Shown here: piece by piece, positions 7,178 through 15,336 of the stretch
Layout: each line of letters opens with the position of its first letter
Position numbering within the stretch: the first letter of the stretch is position 1
Assembly (NCBI GenBank): GCA_019113165.1
Contig: DXHV01000085.1
Location: 1 to 37,567, forward strand
From: Candidatus Desulfovibrio intestinipullorum
GTDB taxonomy: Bacteria; Desulfobacterota; Desulfovibrionia; Desulfovibrionales; Desulfovibrionaceae
DNA: 37,567 nucleotides
Reading direction: 5' to 3'
Made by a program: the position numbers and the translations under genes
The notes under the pieces: model-generated
The model's input: only the letters and a program-made list of their open reading frames with translations
What the model was told of the DNA's origin: nothing
The model's database searches: none

Positions 7178-7564
7178 GTGGAACTCTATTATATTGGTAC
7201 CATGAAGGACAGCTGCCAGCCGGCACTGGATGTCTTTACGGGCAAGGGCTTTGCCCTTTCCTGCTTTGCCAGCCTTGACGCGGCCTGCGAGGCCCTGCGC
7301 ACGGCCGGCACAAAGCCCGAACTCATTCTTGTGGACGAAAGCGAAAACCGCGGGGAGCCTGAAGCCATGCGCAAGGCTGTCATGGCCCTGCTGGGCATCA
7401 ATGCCTTTTCCCATGTGGCAGCCATGACGCACCTTGATGCCGAGGTCTATCATGACGCCATGGAAGGACTGGGCATGCTCTCTGCCCTGCCCTGCCCGGC
7501 CACGGCCGCAGACGGCGAGCGCCTTCTGAAGGAGCTGGCAGGCCTGCTCGGCACATCCCTCTAG
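7178..7564 (+). CDS. Receiver-like small protein of the Orp locus, function unknown
   Basis: A 128-aa protein starting at GTG 7178 (MELYYIGTMKDSC), supported by AGGGAG with 7 nt spacing; an internal ATG at 7202 has no such site. The sequence alternates short hydrophobic strands with helices: ELYYIG, ALSCF, ELILVDES, then HVAAMTH. This resembles a CheY-like receiver fold, with LILVDES where a receiver carries its phospho-acceptor Asp (LVD) strand. No output domain is present. It follows orp by 278 bp and is followed by a terminator, so it probably belongs to the same locus. D. vulgaris has small conserved proteins of unknown function in its orp region, but I cannot establish orthology. Confidence 0.65.
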   Translation: MELYYIGTMKDSCQPALDVFTGKGFALSCFASLDAACEALRTAGTKPELILVDESENRGEPEAMRKAVMALLGINAFSHVAAMTHLDAEVYHDAMEGLGMLSALPCPATAADGERLLKELAGLLGTSL

Positions 7565-7590
7565 GCGACAGATGGTCCGGCACAAGCTCT

Positions 7591-7603
7591 CCCCCCCCCC
7601 CCC
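7591..7603. repeat. Homopolymer tract of 13 C
   Basis: Thirteen consecutive C, 27 bp past the stop of the receiver-like gene and before its terminator. Such a tract is prone to slippage, but it lies outside any gene I can support, so coding phase variation is unlikely. The tract length could also be a sequencing artefact. Confidence 0.85.
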
Positions 7604-7631
7604 TGTCCGCGACACGGGGGGCACACAGATG

Positions 7632-7673
7632 AAGTCCGCATCCTGGCTTTTTTCCGGGGCAGCGGACTTTTTT
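7632..7673 (+). terminator. Intrinsic terminator of the Orp locus
   Basis: AAGTCCGC (7632-7639) pairs with GCGGACTT (7662-7669), with an inner CCTGG/CCGGG stem, and the hairpin runs into TTTTTT (7668-7673). Confidence 0.85.
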
Positions 7674-8354
7674 GCTGCCCTGTCTCAGGAGAACAGGAGA
7701 AAGGAAAATTCCGGAAGAAGACTTCATGGAGAGAAGATGCCAGCATCCTGAAATGATGGCTGTTTTCAGTCTTGTCAAATCCGGACAACTGGCATGTCGC
7801 TTTTTTTGAGGGACACAAGGAGCCTCGCAGGCGGCCCATGGAAACGAGTGCGGCTGAACAGGCCCCTGAGGCTGCCTGGGGCATGCTTCGGGCGTTCCGG
7901 CTCCCTGGCCTTCTGCAGGAAACAGGCAAAAAAGCAATCTGCTCTTTCGGTCCCGTGTGGCTGGAGACGGCAAACGTCGGGCAGAACCGAATCCCCGGGA
8001 TCTGCCCGACAGATGGGCAAAGCCCGGGGCTTTTGCGCCTGTGGTCCCCTGGCAGCACTGAAGCCGGAAAAAAGCCCGTGCCCTGTTTTTTTCCTGTCCG
8101 CATTTGTGAAACGGACCGGACAAGGGCTCAGGGCTTTTTGTCCCTGCCCGAAAAGGGCCATGCGGGCATGTCGATGCGATCTGACGGTTCTGCATGGTCC
8201 CGGAATGCGGCACAAGGGTGGGGCTTTTTGCAGTAAGTTCCTATACAATATGCAAAATCAACGGTTGCACAAGTCTGCCTGATGCATTACAAGAGAGCCT
8301 TATTTTGCGTGCTGCCCCTCAGGGCAGTTTCGCATTAGGGAGGTTTCTTTTCTT
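7674..8354. other. Long gene-free region upstream of the CstA-family gene
   Basis: About 680 bp without a convincing gene. Two terminator-like hairpins are visible: CCCCGGG (7993-7999) with CCCGGGG (8023-8029), inner TGCCC/GGGCA, then CTTTT; and AAAAAGCCC (8069-8077) with GGGCTTTTT (8131-8139). Near the 3' end, TTGCAC (8265-8270) is followed after 17 nt by TACAAG (8288-8293), a weak possible promoter; TATACAAT at 8242-8249 is another -10-like sequence without a good -35. The region could hold a small RNA or a long 5' leader. Confidence 0.4.
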
Positions 8355-9803
8355 ATGGTCAGTTTCTTTCTGTGCCTGGCCTTTCTGATCGTCGGTTATT
8401 TCACCTATGGCAAACTGGTGGAAAACATCTTCGGACCCGACGACCGTGAAACTCCGGCTGTCACCATCAACGATGGCGTTGACTACGTGGTGCTTCCCCA
8501 GTGGAAGCTCTTCCTGATTCAGCTGCTGAATATCGCAGGCCTTGGCCCCATCTTCGGTGCCTTGCAGGGCGCCCTCTGGGGTCCCGTGGTCTTTTTGTGG
8601 ATCTGCTTTGGCACCATCTTTGCCGGCGCCGTGCATGACTTCTTCTCCGGCATGGTGAGCGAACGCAACAAGGGCGCTTCCGTGGCCGAAATCACCGGCA
8701 TCTACCTTGGCCCGGTGATGAAGACCATCATGCGCGTGTTCGCCGTGGTCCTGCTGGTCATGGTCGGCACCGTCTTTGCCGTGGGCCCCGCAGGCCTCAT
8801 CGTGAAGCTCTGCAGTGAGGCCGGTGCTTCCGGCATCATGCTCAACGCCACCTTCTGGCTCACAGTGGTGCTGATCTACTACTTCCTTGCCACCTTCATC
8901 TCCATCGACAAGATCATCGGCAAGATCTACCCCCTGTTCGGCATCTGCCTCATCATCATGGCCGTGGGTGTTGCCGGCGGCATGGTTGTCAGCCCCGAAT
9001 TCCAGATGCCCGAGCTGTGGGACAACTTCACCAACATGCATCCCAAGGGCACACCCATCTGGGCCTTCATGTTCATCACCGTGGCCTGTGGCGCCATTTC
9101 CGGCTTCCATGCCACCCAGTCCCCCCTCATGGCCCGCTGCATGAAGAGCGAGCGTCAGGGCCGCTTCGTGTTCTATGGCGCCATGGTCAGTGAAGGCATC
9201 ATCGCCCTCATCTGGGCTGCTGCCGGCTGCACCCTCTACGAAGTCACCAATGGCCAGAGCACAGGCCTGCTTGCCAACCTGGCTTCCGGTCAGTCCGCAG
9301 CCATCTATGACGTCTGCAGCCAGACCATGGGCGGCATCGGCGTTGCCCTGGCCATGCTGGGCGTCATTGCCTGCCCCATCACCTCCGGTGACACGGCCTT
9401 CCGTTCTGCCCGACTGGTTCTGGCCGACTGGTTCAACATCCCCCAGGCAAGCTACAAGAACCGTCTGATGCTCTGTGTGCCCCTGCTGCTCGCCGGTGCC
9501 TTCATCAGCCAGCTCGACTACACCATTGTCTGGCGCTACTTCAGCTGGACCAACCAGACCCTGGCCATGATCGTGCTGTGGATGGCCTCCATGTACCTCT
9601 TCCTTGAGAAGAAGAACTTCTGGCTCACCGCTGTGCCTGCTACCTTCATGAGCGCCGTGTCCAGCACCTACTTCTGCATGGCCCCCGAATGCCTGGGCCT
9701 TGTGGTCAAGCTGCCTGTTTCGGTTGCCTACATCATCGGCATTGTCGTGGCCATTCTCTTCCTTTCGCTCTTCCTGCGTGCGACCAAGAAGGCCCGCGCC
9801 TAG
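8355..9803 (+). CDS. CstA-family carbon starvation carrier (short form)
   Basis: A 482-aa very hydrophobic membrane protein with about a dozen transmembrane segments. N-terminal features match CstA: VGYFTYGKLVENIFGPDD, then GLGPIFGALQGALWGP and HDFFSGMVSERNKGASVAEI. E. coli CstA and BtsT, founding members, act as peptide or pyruvate carriers and are about 700 aa; this is a shortened form of the kind common in anaerobes. AGGGAGG lies 11 nt before the ATG. It stands alone between two terminators. Pyruvate uptake would fit sulfate-reducer metabolism, but the substrate cannot be read from the sequence. Confidence 0.85.
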   Translation: MVSFFLCLAFLIVGYFTYGKLVENIFGPDDRETPAVTINDGVDYVVLPQWKLFLIQLLNIAGLGPIFGALQGALWGPVVFLWICFGTIFAGAVHDFFSGMVSERNKGASVAEITGIYLGPVMKTIMRVFAVVLLVMVGTVFAVGPAGLIVKLCSEAGASGIMLNATFWLTVVLIYYFLATFISIDKIIGKIYPLFGICLIIMAVGVAGGMVVSPEFQMPELWDNFTNMHPKGTPIWAFMFITVACGAISGFHATQSPLMARCMKSERQGRFVFYGAMVSEGIIALIWAAAGCTLYEVTNGQSTGLLANLASGQSAAIYDVCSQTMGGIGVALAMLGVIACPITSGDTAFRSARLVLADWFNIPQASYKNRLMLCVPLLLAGAFISQLDYTIVWRYFSWTNQTLAMIVLWMASMYLFLEKKNFWLTAVPATFMSAVSSTYFCMAPECLGLVVKLPVSVAYIIGIVVAILFLSLFLRATKKARA

Positions 9804-9831
9804 GCTGAAGAGCTCCTGATTCGTCACTTCG

Positions 9832-9864
9832 GGGCCGCCGCTTGCCGGCGGCCCTTGCTTTTTT
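9832..9864 (+). terminator. Intrinsic terminator of the CstA-family gene
   Basis: GGGCCGCCG (9832-9840) pairs perfectly with CGGCGGCCC (9846-9854) around a 5-nt loop, followed by TTGCTTTTTT. Confidence 0.88.
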
Positions 9865-9956
9865 GCTACTGTACGCTACAAGGGCACAAGGCCCTCAGGG
9901 CCCTGCCTCTCCCCTTTCCGGTTTCAAGTGAGCCGGACACAGAACAAGGAACAGCC

Positions 9957-10970
9957 ATGCTCTATTTCAAACCCGCACTGCTCGGTTCACAAGGCCTTGA
10001 TGACAGGACGCTGAAGGAAGACAAGACGTCCTGCCTCAGATTCGGTCCCTGTGGTGTTGGCAAAAAGGCCCTGTACCTGAACAGCTTCTTCCTGGATCGC
10101 CGCTTCTACATTCCCGTGAGCCGGGTGCAGCGTGTCTACAAGCGCGTGGCCTTGAGCAAGGGCGCCTATACACGCAAGGGCATCTTCGGCGCCATTCCCT
10201 ATCTGGTGGTGGAGTACGATCACGGGCAGAGCATACAGTGCACCTTCAAGCACGAAGAGCATGTGGATGCCATGCTGGCCGAGATACAGCGCCGCTTCCC
10301 CGACATGCCCACCATGTCCGAGGCAGCGGCAAAGAAGCTGGCCGAGGCCAGGGCTGCGGAAGAGGCCCGCTACGTCAAAAAACTCACCCAAAAGGCCGAA
10401 GAAAGCCTGGAGACCCTGCGCAAGGCTCTGGACTTTTTGAACAGACGCCCCGATCTGGCCACGCGCCTTGCCGCGGACAGCAAGGCCCTGCGCGTGAACA
10501 GGCTCACCAATCCCATGCACAAGTGGGCAGCCCTTGCCATCTTCTGCATGGCCGTGGTGGCAGCGGCCTACGGCTCCTATACCTGGATCTACGGCCTTGG
10601 CGACTACGGCATGCAGATAACCCTGGTGGGCTTTGCCCTGATCTTCTTCTTTTCCAGCCTCAATGTGCTGCCCACGGCCCGCAACAACCGCAGGGCCCTG
10701 ACCGAGCGGCTGGAGAAGACCCGCAGGGACGTGCAGACCTACATTGACACCTATCCGAATTTTCCCCTGCCCGCCCGCTATGCCCATCCGGCCACCCTCA
10801 CCCGCATGATCCGCTCCATTCGCGAGGGCCGCTCGCAAACCATAGCCGAGGCCTATGAGGACATGAAGAAGGTCCTCAAGGCCATCAATGCCAGCGTCAC
10901 CGTGAGCCAGACCGAGTACGACGAAATCGTGGCCATCAAGCCCATGTTCCTGCTCGAAGACTACAAGTAG
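9957..10970 (+). CDS. Unknown two-TM protein with PH-like N-terminal region
   Basis: A 337-aa protein starting at ATG 9957, with AAGGA 6 nt upstream; longer in-frame starts lie in the preceding terminator. Residues 1-115 look like a compact beta-rich domain (YIPVSRVQRVYKRV, PYLVVEYDHGQSIQCTF), possibly PH-like. Residues 120-160 are charged and helical, probably coiled coil. Two transmembrane helices follow at about 190-213 and 219-238, separated by a short turn, so both ends should be cytoplasmic. Residues 240-337 are basic and helical again. I do not recognise a named family. It has its own region between two terminators, so no functional partner is implied. Confidence 0.75.
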   Translation: MLYFKPALLGSQGLDDRTLKEDKTSCLRFGPCGVGKKALYLNSFFLDRRFYIPVSRVQRVYKRVALSKGAYTRKGIFGAIPYLVVEYDHGQSIQCTFKHEEHVDAMLAEIQRRFPDMPTMSEAAAKKLAEARAAEEARYVKKLTQKAEESLETLRKALDFLNRRPDLATRLAADSKALRVNRLTNPMHKWAALAIFCMAVVAAAYGSYTWIYGLGDYGMQITLVGFALIFFFSSLNVLPTARNNRRALTERLEKTRRDVQTYIDTYPNFPLPARYAHPATLTRMIRSIREGRSQTIAEAYEDMKKVLKAINASVTVSQTEYDEIVAIKPMFLLEDYK

Positions 10971-10990
10971 GCCCGACCTGCACAAGTTCA

Positions 10991-11022
10991 GGCTGTCCGC
11001 AGGAAGGATTGTGCGGACAGCC
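10991..11022 (+). other. 11-bp perfect hairpin past the two-TM gene
   Basis: GGCTGTCCGCA (10991-11001) pairs with TGCGGACAGCC (11012-11022) around a 10-nt loop, with no T-run. It lies directly before the bidirectional terminator and may act with it. Confidence 0.6.
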
Positions 11023-11081
11023 AAAAGGAAGAGTGTCCCCCTCATGCCTGTCCAAAGCATGGGAGGGCACTCTTCCTTTTT
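11023..11081. terminator. Bidirectional terminator between convergent genes
   Basis: AAAAGGAAGAGTG (11023-11035) pairs perfectly with CACTCTTCCTTTT (11068-11080); an inner stem (CCCCCTCATGC against GCATGGGAGGG) extends it. The A-run on one side and T-run on the other let it terminate the plus-strand two-TM gene and the long minus-strand operon. Confidence 0.85.
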
Positions 11082-11141
11082 GTCCCCAAACCGGTACGGG
11101 CCCTGTCGGGCGTTCCCGGAAATGTCTCAGCGTTCAGGCTC

Positions 11142-11762
11142 TCAGGCAGCCTGTTCTTCCAGCAGCCTGCGCAGGGACTTGCGCATCTCCCAGGGCGCAA
11201 AGCGCAGGGCATCGGCATTGGCAAGCACGGCCTGCCGGCACAAATCCTCGTCCTTGTACTGTTCCGGCACAAAGGCCAAGGCCATGCTGTTGCTGGCCAC
11301 AGCCAGCCTGCACAGCTCAGGCGTCCGGCGATCCTCCAGGATCCACTGCAGGGCCTCGCCATTGTTCTGCACGGCCGTGCGGCAGAGTTCCTCGTCCTTG
11401 AGGCGCAGGGGCACTTCGCGCAGAGCCAGTCCGTTGGCCTGCACGGCAGTCAGGCAGATCTCCCTGTCGCACAGGCGCTCCGGGACATGGGCCAGGGCCA
11501 TGCCGTCGCTTTTCACGGCCATCAGGCACATCTCCCTGTCGCGCAGCCCCAGGGGCACGTCCCGCAGGACCCAGCCCCGCTGCTCCACGGCAAGCAGGCA
11601 GAGCTCCCTTGTGCGCAGCATGAAGGGGATCTCGTCCAGTCCGGCCTTGTTCAGGCGCAGGGCCTCCCGGTACAGCTCGTCCGTGCGCAGTTCCTGAGGA
11701 ATGGAATGGAAGGCCATCCAGCCATTCTGCAAGCCAATCAACAGCCATTCTCTAATATCCAT
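11142..11762 (-). CDS. DUF4116-like repeat protein
   Basis: A 206-aa protein built almost wholly from about eight copies of a 24-residue helical repeat of the form LCxxAVxxNGxALxxVPxxxxxxE. Examples are LCLLAVEQRGWVLRDVP, MCLMAVKSDGMALAHVP, ICLTAVQANGLALREVP and LCRQAVLANADALRFAP. This matches the DUF4116 type of short leucine/alanine-rich repeat. The array suggests a superhelical binding scaffold. AAGGAG lies just before the ATG on the minus strand. It is the last gene of the long minus-strand run, about 110 bp past lipS1, and ends at the bidirectional terminator. A link to the lipoate genes is only positional. Confidence 0.75.
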   Translation of the reverse strand: MDIREWLLIGLQNGWMAFHSIPQELRTDELYREALRLNKAGLDEIPFMLRTRELCLLAVEQRGWVLRDVPLGLRDREMCLMAVKSDGMALAHVPERLCDREICLTAVQANGLALREVPLRLKDEELCRTAVQNNGEALQWILEDRRTPELCRLAVASNSMALAFVPEQYKDEDLCRQAVLANADALRFAPWEMRKSLRRLLEEQAA

Positions 11763-11805
11763 GGGTCAGCTCCTTACACAGTCAGTTTTGGGAACGGCTC
11801 GGATT

Positions 11806-11844
11806 CAGTCTTCCATGACAGTCTTCCATGGCAGCCTTCCATGT
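11806..11844. repeat. 13-bp tandem repeat, three units, downstream of lipS1
   Basis: Units CAGTCTTCCATGA, CAGTCTTCCATGG and CAGCCTTCCATGT in the gap between lipS1 and the DUF4116 gene. Confidence 0.8.
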
Positions 11845-11873
11845 CACGTCGGTTGTTGTGTCAGAGAGGGGAC

Positions 11874-12959
11874 TTACTTGCGCGCATACTGCGGCAGGCC
11901 CAGCTGCAGCCTGATGTGCCGCCTGTCGTTTTCATCGGGCGCAAAGGGATAGTTGCGGGTGCCAGGTCCTGGCCGCCAGTTGGCATAGGGCCTGTTGCAG
12001 GCCACTTCGCCGTCGCGGCCCGTGCAGCCTGAGGTGCGAAAGGCCGAGCCATTGTCCAGAAGCTCGTTGATCAGGCTGTCCGGCAGGCCGTAGCCGCGGA
12101 TCTGTCCTGCTTCGTCAAAATCGAACTGCCCGGCCCGGCCAAGGTCGTTGTCAATGATCCAGCGGGCCAGCTGTATGCGCCGGTACTGATCAAGCGGCGG
12201 CGCGGGTCTGTCGGCAAGCAGGGAGCCCGCTTCCGGGAAGAAGGAAAAGAGGTGGGTAAAGCCGCCCATGTCCCGCACCTTCTGCATGGCGCTGGCCATC
12301 TCCTGCTCCGTTTCGCCCATGCCGACCATGAAGTGGGAGCCTGCCATGCCGGCACCAAAGATCTCCAGGCTCTCGGCAAGGCAGTCCCAGTAGCGCTGCC
12401 AGACGTGGGGACCGTGCACGCCCCGGCCCCGGTACTGGTCAAAGAGTCCGGGGGTGGCGAGATCGATGGCCACGCCAATCTTGTCCACGCCGGCGTCCCT
12501 GAAGGCCTGCAGATGCTCTCTTGTGACAATGGTGGGCGCCACCAGCACGGAAATGGGAATGTCCACGGCCTCGCGCAGGGTGCGGCTGATGGACACGGTG
12601 TCGGCCAGGGTCCGCCTGTTGGTGAGCATGGAGATGCAGATGCGCTTCACCCGTTCCTTTTTGTTCACAATGGCCTGTGCCACGTCCTCCAGTCTGAGGG
12701 CAGGCCAGCTCACGCGAATGAAGCTCTTGCCGCTCTCGCGCCTGGGAGAAAGGCCGCAGTAGGCGCAGCGTCCGGCGCAGGACGACTTGTAGGTCAGAAG
12801 CAGGTTGATGCAGTAGAGACAGGCATTGCGGTAGAAGCTGCCGGGCGCAAAGTCCAGGGTCATGGCTGCGGCCAGACTCATGCGCACAACGTCGGGGCTT
12901 TCCGCTTCCCTGTCCAGGGTCTGCGCACTGCCTGCGGAAACTGGGGGCATATTGGTCAT
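11874..12959 (-). CDS. lipS1: Radical SAM lipoyl synthase component LipS1-like
   Basis: A 361-aa radical SAM protein with a biotin-synthase-like fold. The SAM-cluster motif is CAGRCAYC (C-x3-C-x2-C), preceded by LYCINLLLTYKSS, and the C-terminus has further Cys in CTGRDGEVACNRP. LipS1 and LipS2 together form an alternative lipoyl synthase that inserts the two sulfurs into octanoyl chains, known from archaea and from bacteria with sHdr-type systems. The assignment rests on co-occurrence: LipS2, an FAD-dependent LipT and a lipoate ligase lie directly upstream in the same direction. GAGG 5 nt before the ATG supports the start. Older annotations may call such proteins biotin synthase-like; no other biotin gene is present here. 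Confidence 0.8.
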   Translation of the reverse strand: MTNMPPVSAGSAQTLDREAESPDVVRMSLAAAMTLDFAPGSFYRNACLYCINLLLTYKSSCAGRCAYCGLSPRRESGKSFIRVSWPALRLEDVAQAIVNKKERVKRICISMLTNRRTLADTVSISRTLREAVDIPISVLVAPTIVTREHLQAFRDAGVDKIGVAIDLATPGLFDQYRGRGVHGPHVWQRYWDCLAESLEIFGAGMAGSHFMVGMGETEQEMASAMQKVRDMGGFTHLFSFFPEAGSLLADRPAPPLDQYRRIQLARWIIDNDLGRAGQFDFDEAGQIRGYGLPDSLINELLDNGSAFRTSGCTGRDGEVACNRPYANWRPGPGTRNYPFAPDENDRRHIRLQLGLPQYARK

Positions 12960-13101
12960 AGCTACCTCGCAAAAGATGGTGAAAGCGGACGCGTGGCGGA
13001 CGTCATTGCTGCACGGCCTGGCCCGGCCAGACCGTGGGGCCTGCCTGTCGTTCGCAACCGGCCTGTTCGGAAGAACGTGTCTGCCTGTCCTGCGTCTCTG
13101 T

Positions 13102-13127
13102 CTGAAATCTGTGCCTGAAATCTGTGC
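13102..13127. repeat. 13-bp tandem repeat, two full units plus partial flanks
   Basis: CTGAAATCTGTGC occurs twice in tandem between lipS2 and lipS1, with partial copies on both sides. The rest of this 189-bp gap has no gene. Confidence 0.8.
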
Positions 13128-13148
13128 CTGACGTCCCCTTTTTTCGGA

Positions 13149-14249
13149 TCACATCCCGGGGGCCACGGGAGTCCCGGGGAGCGTCATGGGATCCACGGAA
13201 CAGCATGTTGCCTGGAAGGTGCAGGTGACGCCAAGCTCGCGGGCCAGATCCAGGCATTCTCCGGACGGCAGGGCCATGCGGTTGAAGCCGCACAGAAGGG
13301 CCAGCTGCTCCAGGGCCACGGCGTCCCGTCGTGAGCGGGCGCAGCCAAGGCTCACAATGGTGTCGGGCAGCTCTTCCCGCACCCTGGCAAAGAGCGGCAG
13401 AAGATCCCCGGGGCCTGGCGGCGTGATGTTCGCCATGGCCGTGCCTGGCAGGTTCATGAGCACCACCAGGACAAGCACGCGTGGCCTGTACCGGGCAACA
13501 AGGCTCAGGGCCCGGTATTCGCCAAGAAGTTGTCCGAAGTGCAGGCCTGCCACAATGTGCGGCACCACCTCCAGGCCTGCCAGAGTGAGGGCCTCAAGGC
13601 TTTTCTCAAGAAGTCGTGCGCCCTCTTTCAGACCGTAGACGGCCTCGTAGGTGGCAGGGGATCCGATGACATCGATGAGGGCCTGGGCAACGCCGGTGCC
13701 GGCCAGGGCCCGGGCGGTCTCCTTGTCCACAAGGCCGCAGTGCACGCTGACATGGAGGCGTGTTTCCCGGCACACCCGGGCAATGGCCGGAAGATATCTG
13801 TCCCAGGGCAGTCGTCCCTGGCCGTCGCAGCCGCCTGTGAGCAGCACGCCAAGGGCGCCCTTCTCCTCAAGCCGGCGGCAGAGGTCGGGCAGCTTGTCCG
13901 GGTCGCTGGCATCGGGCATGGTGCGCAAAAGGCTTGCGTCACAGTGGGCACAGTGCTGATCGCAGCGGTGGCCTGTCAGGGAGAGGGCCGGGTACCTGCC
14001 CCGTTTTCCGTTGACCACAAACATGCCGGGCAGATAGCAGGCAAGGGTCTTGCCGTGACGGGCCCAGGACGCCTCGCGCAAGGGGACAAGACGGGCCAGG
14101 TCAGTGGAATCCAGGCTCTGAAGCCGGTCGTCCAGAGCAGCATACGCAGCGGCATACGGAGAGGCCGGCCCTGCAGCCAGCGGGCCGCCCTGCCCGTCCC
14201 GCTGCCCGTCCCGCAAGACGGGCTGCGGGTCACACATCTCGGGCCGCAT
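13149..14249 (-). CDS. lipS2: Radical SAM lipoyl synthase component LipS2-like
   Basis: A 366-aa radical SAM protein with motif CDQHCAHC (C-x3-C-x2-C) at about residues 97-104 and a typical GGCDGQGRLP glycine-rich SAM loop. The last 60 residues carry several Cys (LGCARSRRD, CGFNRMALPSGECLD, CTFQATCCSVD), likely ligands for an auxiliary cluster serving as sulfur donor. With LipS1 it would make the alternative two-protein lipoyl synthase. The first 45 residues are low-complexity and an internal start cannot be excluded; AGGGA lies 5 nt before the chosen ATG. The start overlaps the end of lipT by 20 nt, suggesting translational coupling. Confidence 0.78.
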   Translation of the reverse strand: MRPEMCDPQPVLRDGQRDGQGGPLAAGPASPYAAAYAALDDRLQSLDSTDLARLVPLREASWARHGKTLACYLPGMFVVNGKRGRYPALSLTGHRCDQHCAHCDASLLRTMPDASDPDKLPDLCRRLEEKGALGVLLTGGCDGQGRLPWDRYLPAIARVCRETRLHVSVHCGLVDKETARALAGTGVAQALIDVIGSPATYEAVYGLKEGARLLEKSLEALTLAGLEVVPHIVAGLHFGQLLGEYRALSLVARYRPRVLVLVVLMNLPGTAMANITPPGPGDLLPLFARVREELPDTIVSLGCARSRRDAVALEQLALLCGFNRMALPSGECLDLARELGVTCTFQATCCSVDPMTLPGTPVAPGM

Positions 14250-15336
14250 AGTATTCCCTGTTGCCTATCCAGAAGGAGCGGATGACCGTGTCCAGGGAGC
14301 CTGTATGGGCTTCCCAGGCAAGCCGGCGCCGGCGGGCATGGGCCAGCACATCGCCGTAGAAGTCCTGCCATTCCTCGGCATAGCCCTGCAGAATTTCAAG
14401 AGAGCCCTGCCCGCAGGCCGATGCTGCCCAGCGTCCGGCCATTTCACCGGCCAGCACGGCCTGGGCAATGCCTGCTCCGGTAATGGGATGGGTATGGCCT
14501 GCGGCATCGCCGGCCAGCACAATGGATCCCTGCACGCAGGGCCGCTCTTCCACAGGGATCCAGCCGCCCGTGAAAAGGGCCTTTGTTCCCTGCGCCGGGC
14601 GCTCGATGAGGCCTTCGCGGCACAGCTGATCCACCACCTGCTCAAGCTTGCGGTACAGGGAGGCCTGATCCTTCCTGTTGACGCAGCCAAGGCCCACATT
14701 GGCCATGTTCCCCCTGGGAAAGAGCCAGGCGTAGCCGGCGCACAGGTCCTCGTCAAAATAGACACGGGTGTGATCAAGAGGTTCCTTCAGGGGCAGGCGC
14801 AGCTGCAGGGCCGGCAAAAGCGCGCGCTGTCTTCTGTCCGCAAAGGCCGCCACCCTGGAGAGGGGACCGTCCGCGCCAATGACGATGTCGGCCTGCACCT
14901 GTGCCGTTCTTCCGTCCGGCAGGGCCACGCGGGCCGTGTGTTCGTCCTCCAGGCCAAGCAGCGCATGCTCTGTCAGAATGCGTGCGCCTTCTGCCCTGGC
15001 GGCTTCGGCCAGGGCCTGATCCAGGGCGTCCCTGCGCACGATACAGCCAGGAGCGGCCAGGTCCTGAATGCAGGCGCCGTGCAGATAGGCGCGCATGGAG
15101 GCTGTCTTCTGGACGGCATAGGTGCCGGCTGGCACGGGGATCTGTCCTGCCAGCTGGGCCGGAATGTATTCGGCACAGCGCACGGGCACGCCAATGGTTG
15201 CCCTGCGCTCAAGCACCAGCACCTCCGCGCCTGCCTGTGCCGCGGCCCGGGCGGCACAGGAGCCGGCCGGGCCTGCGCCGCAGACAAGAATGTCGCAGCG
15301 CATGATGTCAGGACGAGCTTTTTCAGGCCTTGCCAT
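14230..15336 (-). CDS. lipT: FAD-dependent oxidoreductase LipT-like (geranylgeranyl reductase family)
   Basis: A 368-aa flavoprotein with N-terminal Rossmann motif GAGPAGSCAARAA (about residues 20-32), VLERRATIGVPVRCAEYIP typical of the geranylgeranyl-reductase family, and FAD-contacting LAGDAAGHTHPITGAG at about 285-300. LipT is the flavoprotein that travels with sLpl(AB), LipS1 and LipS2 in the recently recognised alternative lipoate assembly pathway, where it may supply electrons. Start 15336 has GGAGGG upstream; ATG 15303 does not. It overlaps the ligase gene by 14 nt and lipS2 by 20 nt, a tight operon. Without the neighbours it would only be called a GGR-family oxidoreductase. Confidence 0.8.
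   Translation of the reverse strand: MARPEKARPDIMRCDILVCGAGPAGSCAARAAAQAGAEVLVLERRATIGVPVRCAEYIPAQLAGQIPVPAGTYAVQKTASMRAYLHGACIQDLAAPGCIVRRDALDQALAEAARAEGARILTEHALLGLEDEHTARVALPDGRTAQVQADIVIGADGPLSRVAAFADRRQRALLPALQLRLPLKEPLDHTRVYFDEDLCAGYAWLFPRGNMANVGLGCVNRKDQASLYRKLEQVVDQLCREGLIERPAQGTKALFTGGWIPVEERPCVQGSIVLAGDAAGHTHPITGAGIAQAVLAGEMAGRWAASACGQGSLEILQGYAEEWQDFYGDVLAHARRRRLAWEAHTGSLDTVIRSFWIGNREYYAARDV

Noticed and set aside
7591..7603. Phase-variable coding tract
   Set aside because: The C13 run lies after a stop codon and before a terminator, not within a gene or a recognisable promoter.
7772..8236. ORFs of 150-180 codons on both strands in the gap before the CstA-family gene
   Set aside because: Rich in Arg, Gly and Pro without domain features; the overlap on both strands is typical of GC-rich non-coding DNA.
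11874..12959. Biotin synthase (BioB)
   Set aside because: The fold is similar, but no other biotin gene is present, and the linked LipS2, LipT and ligase genes point to lipoyl synthesis.
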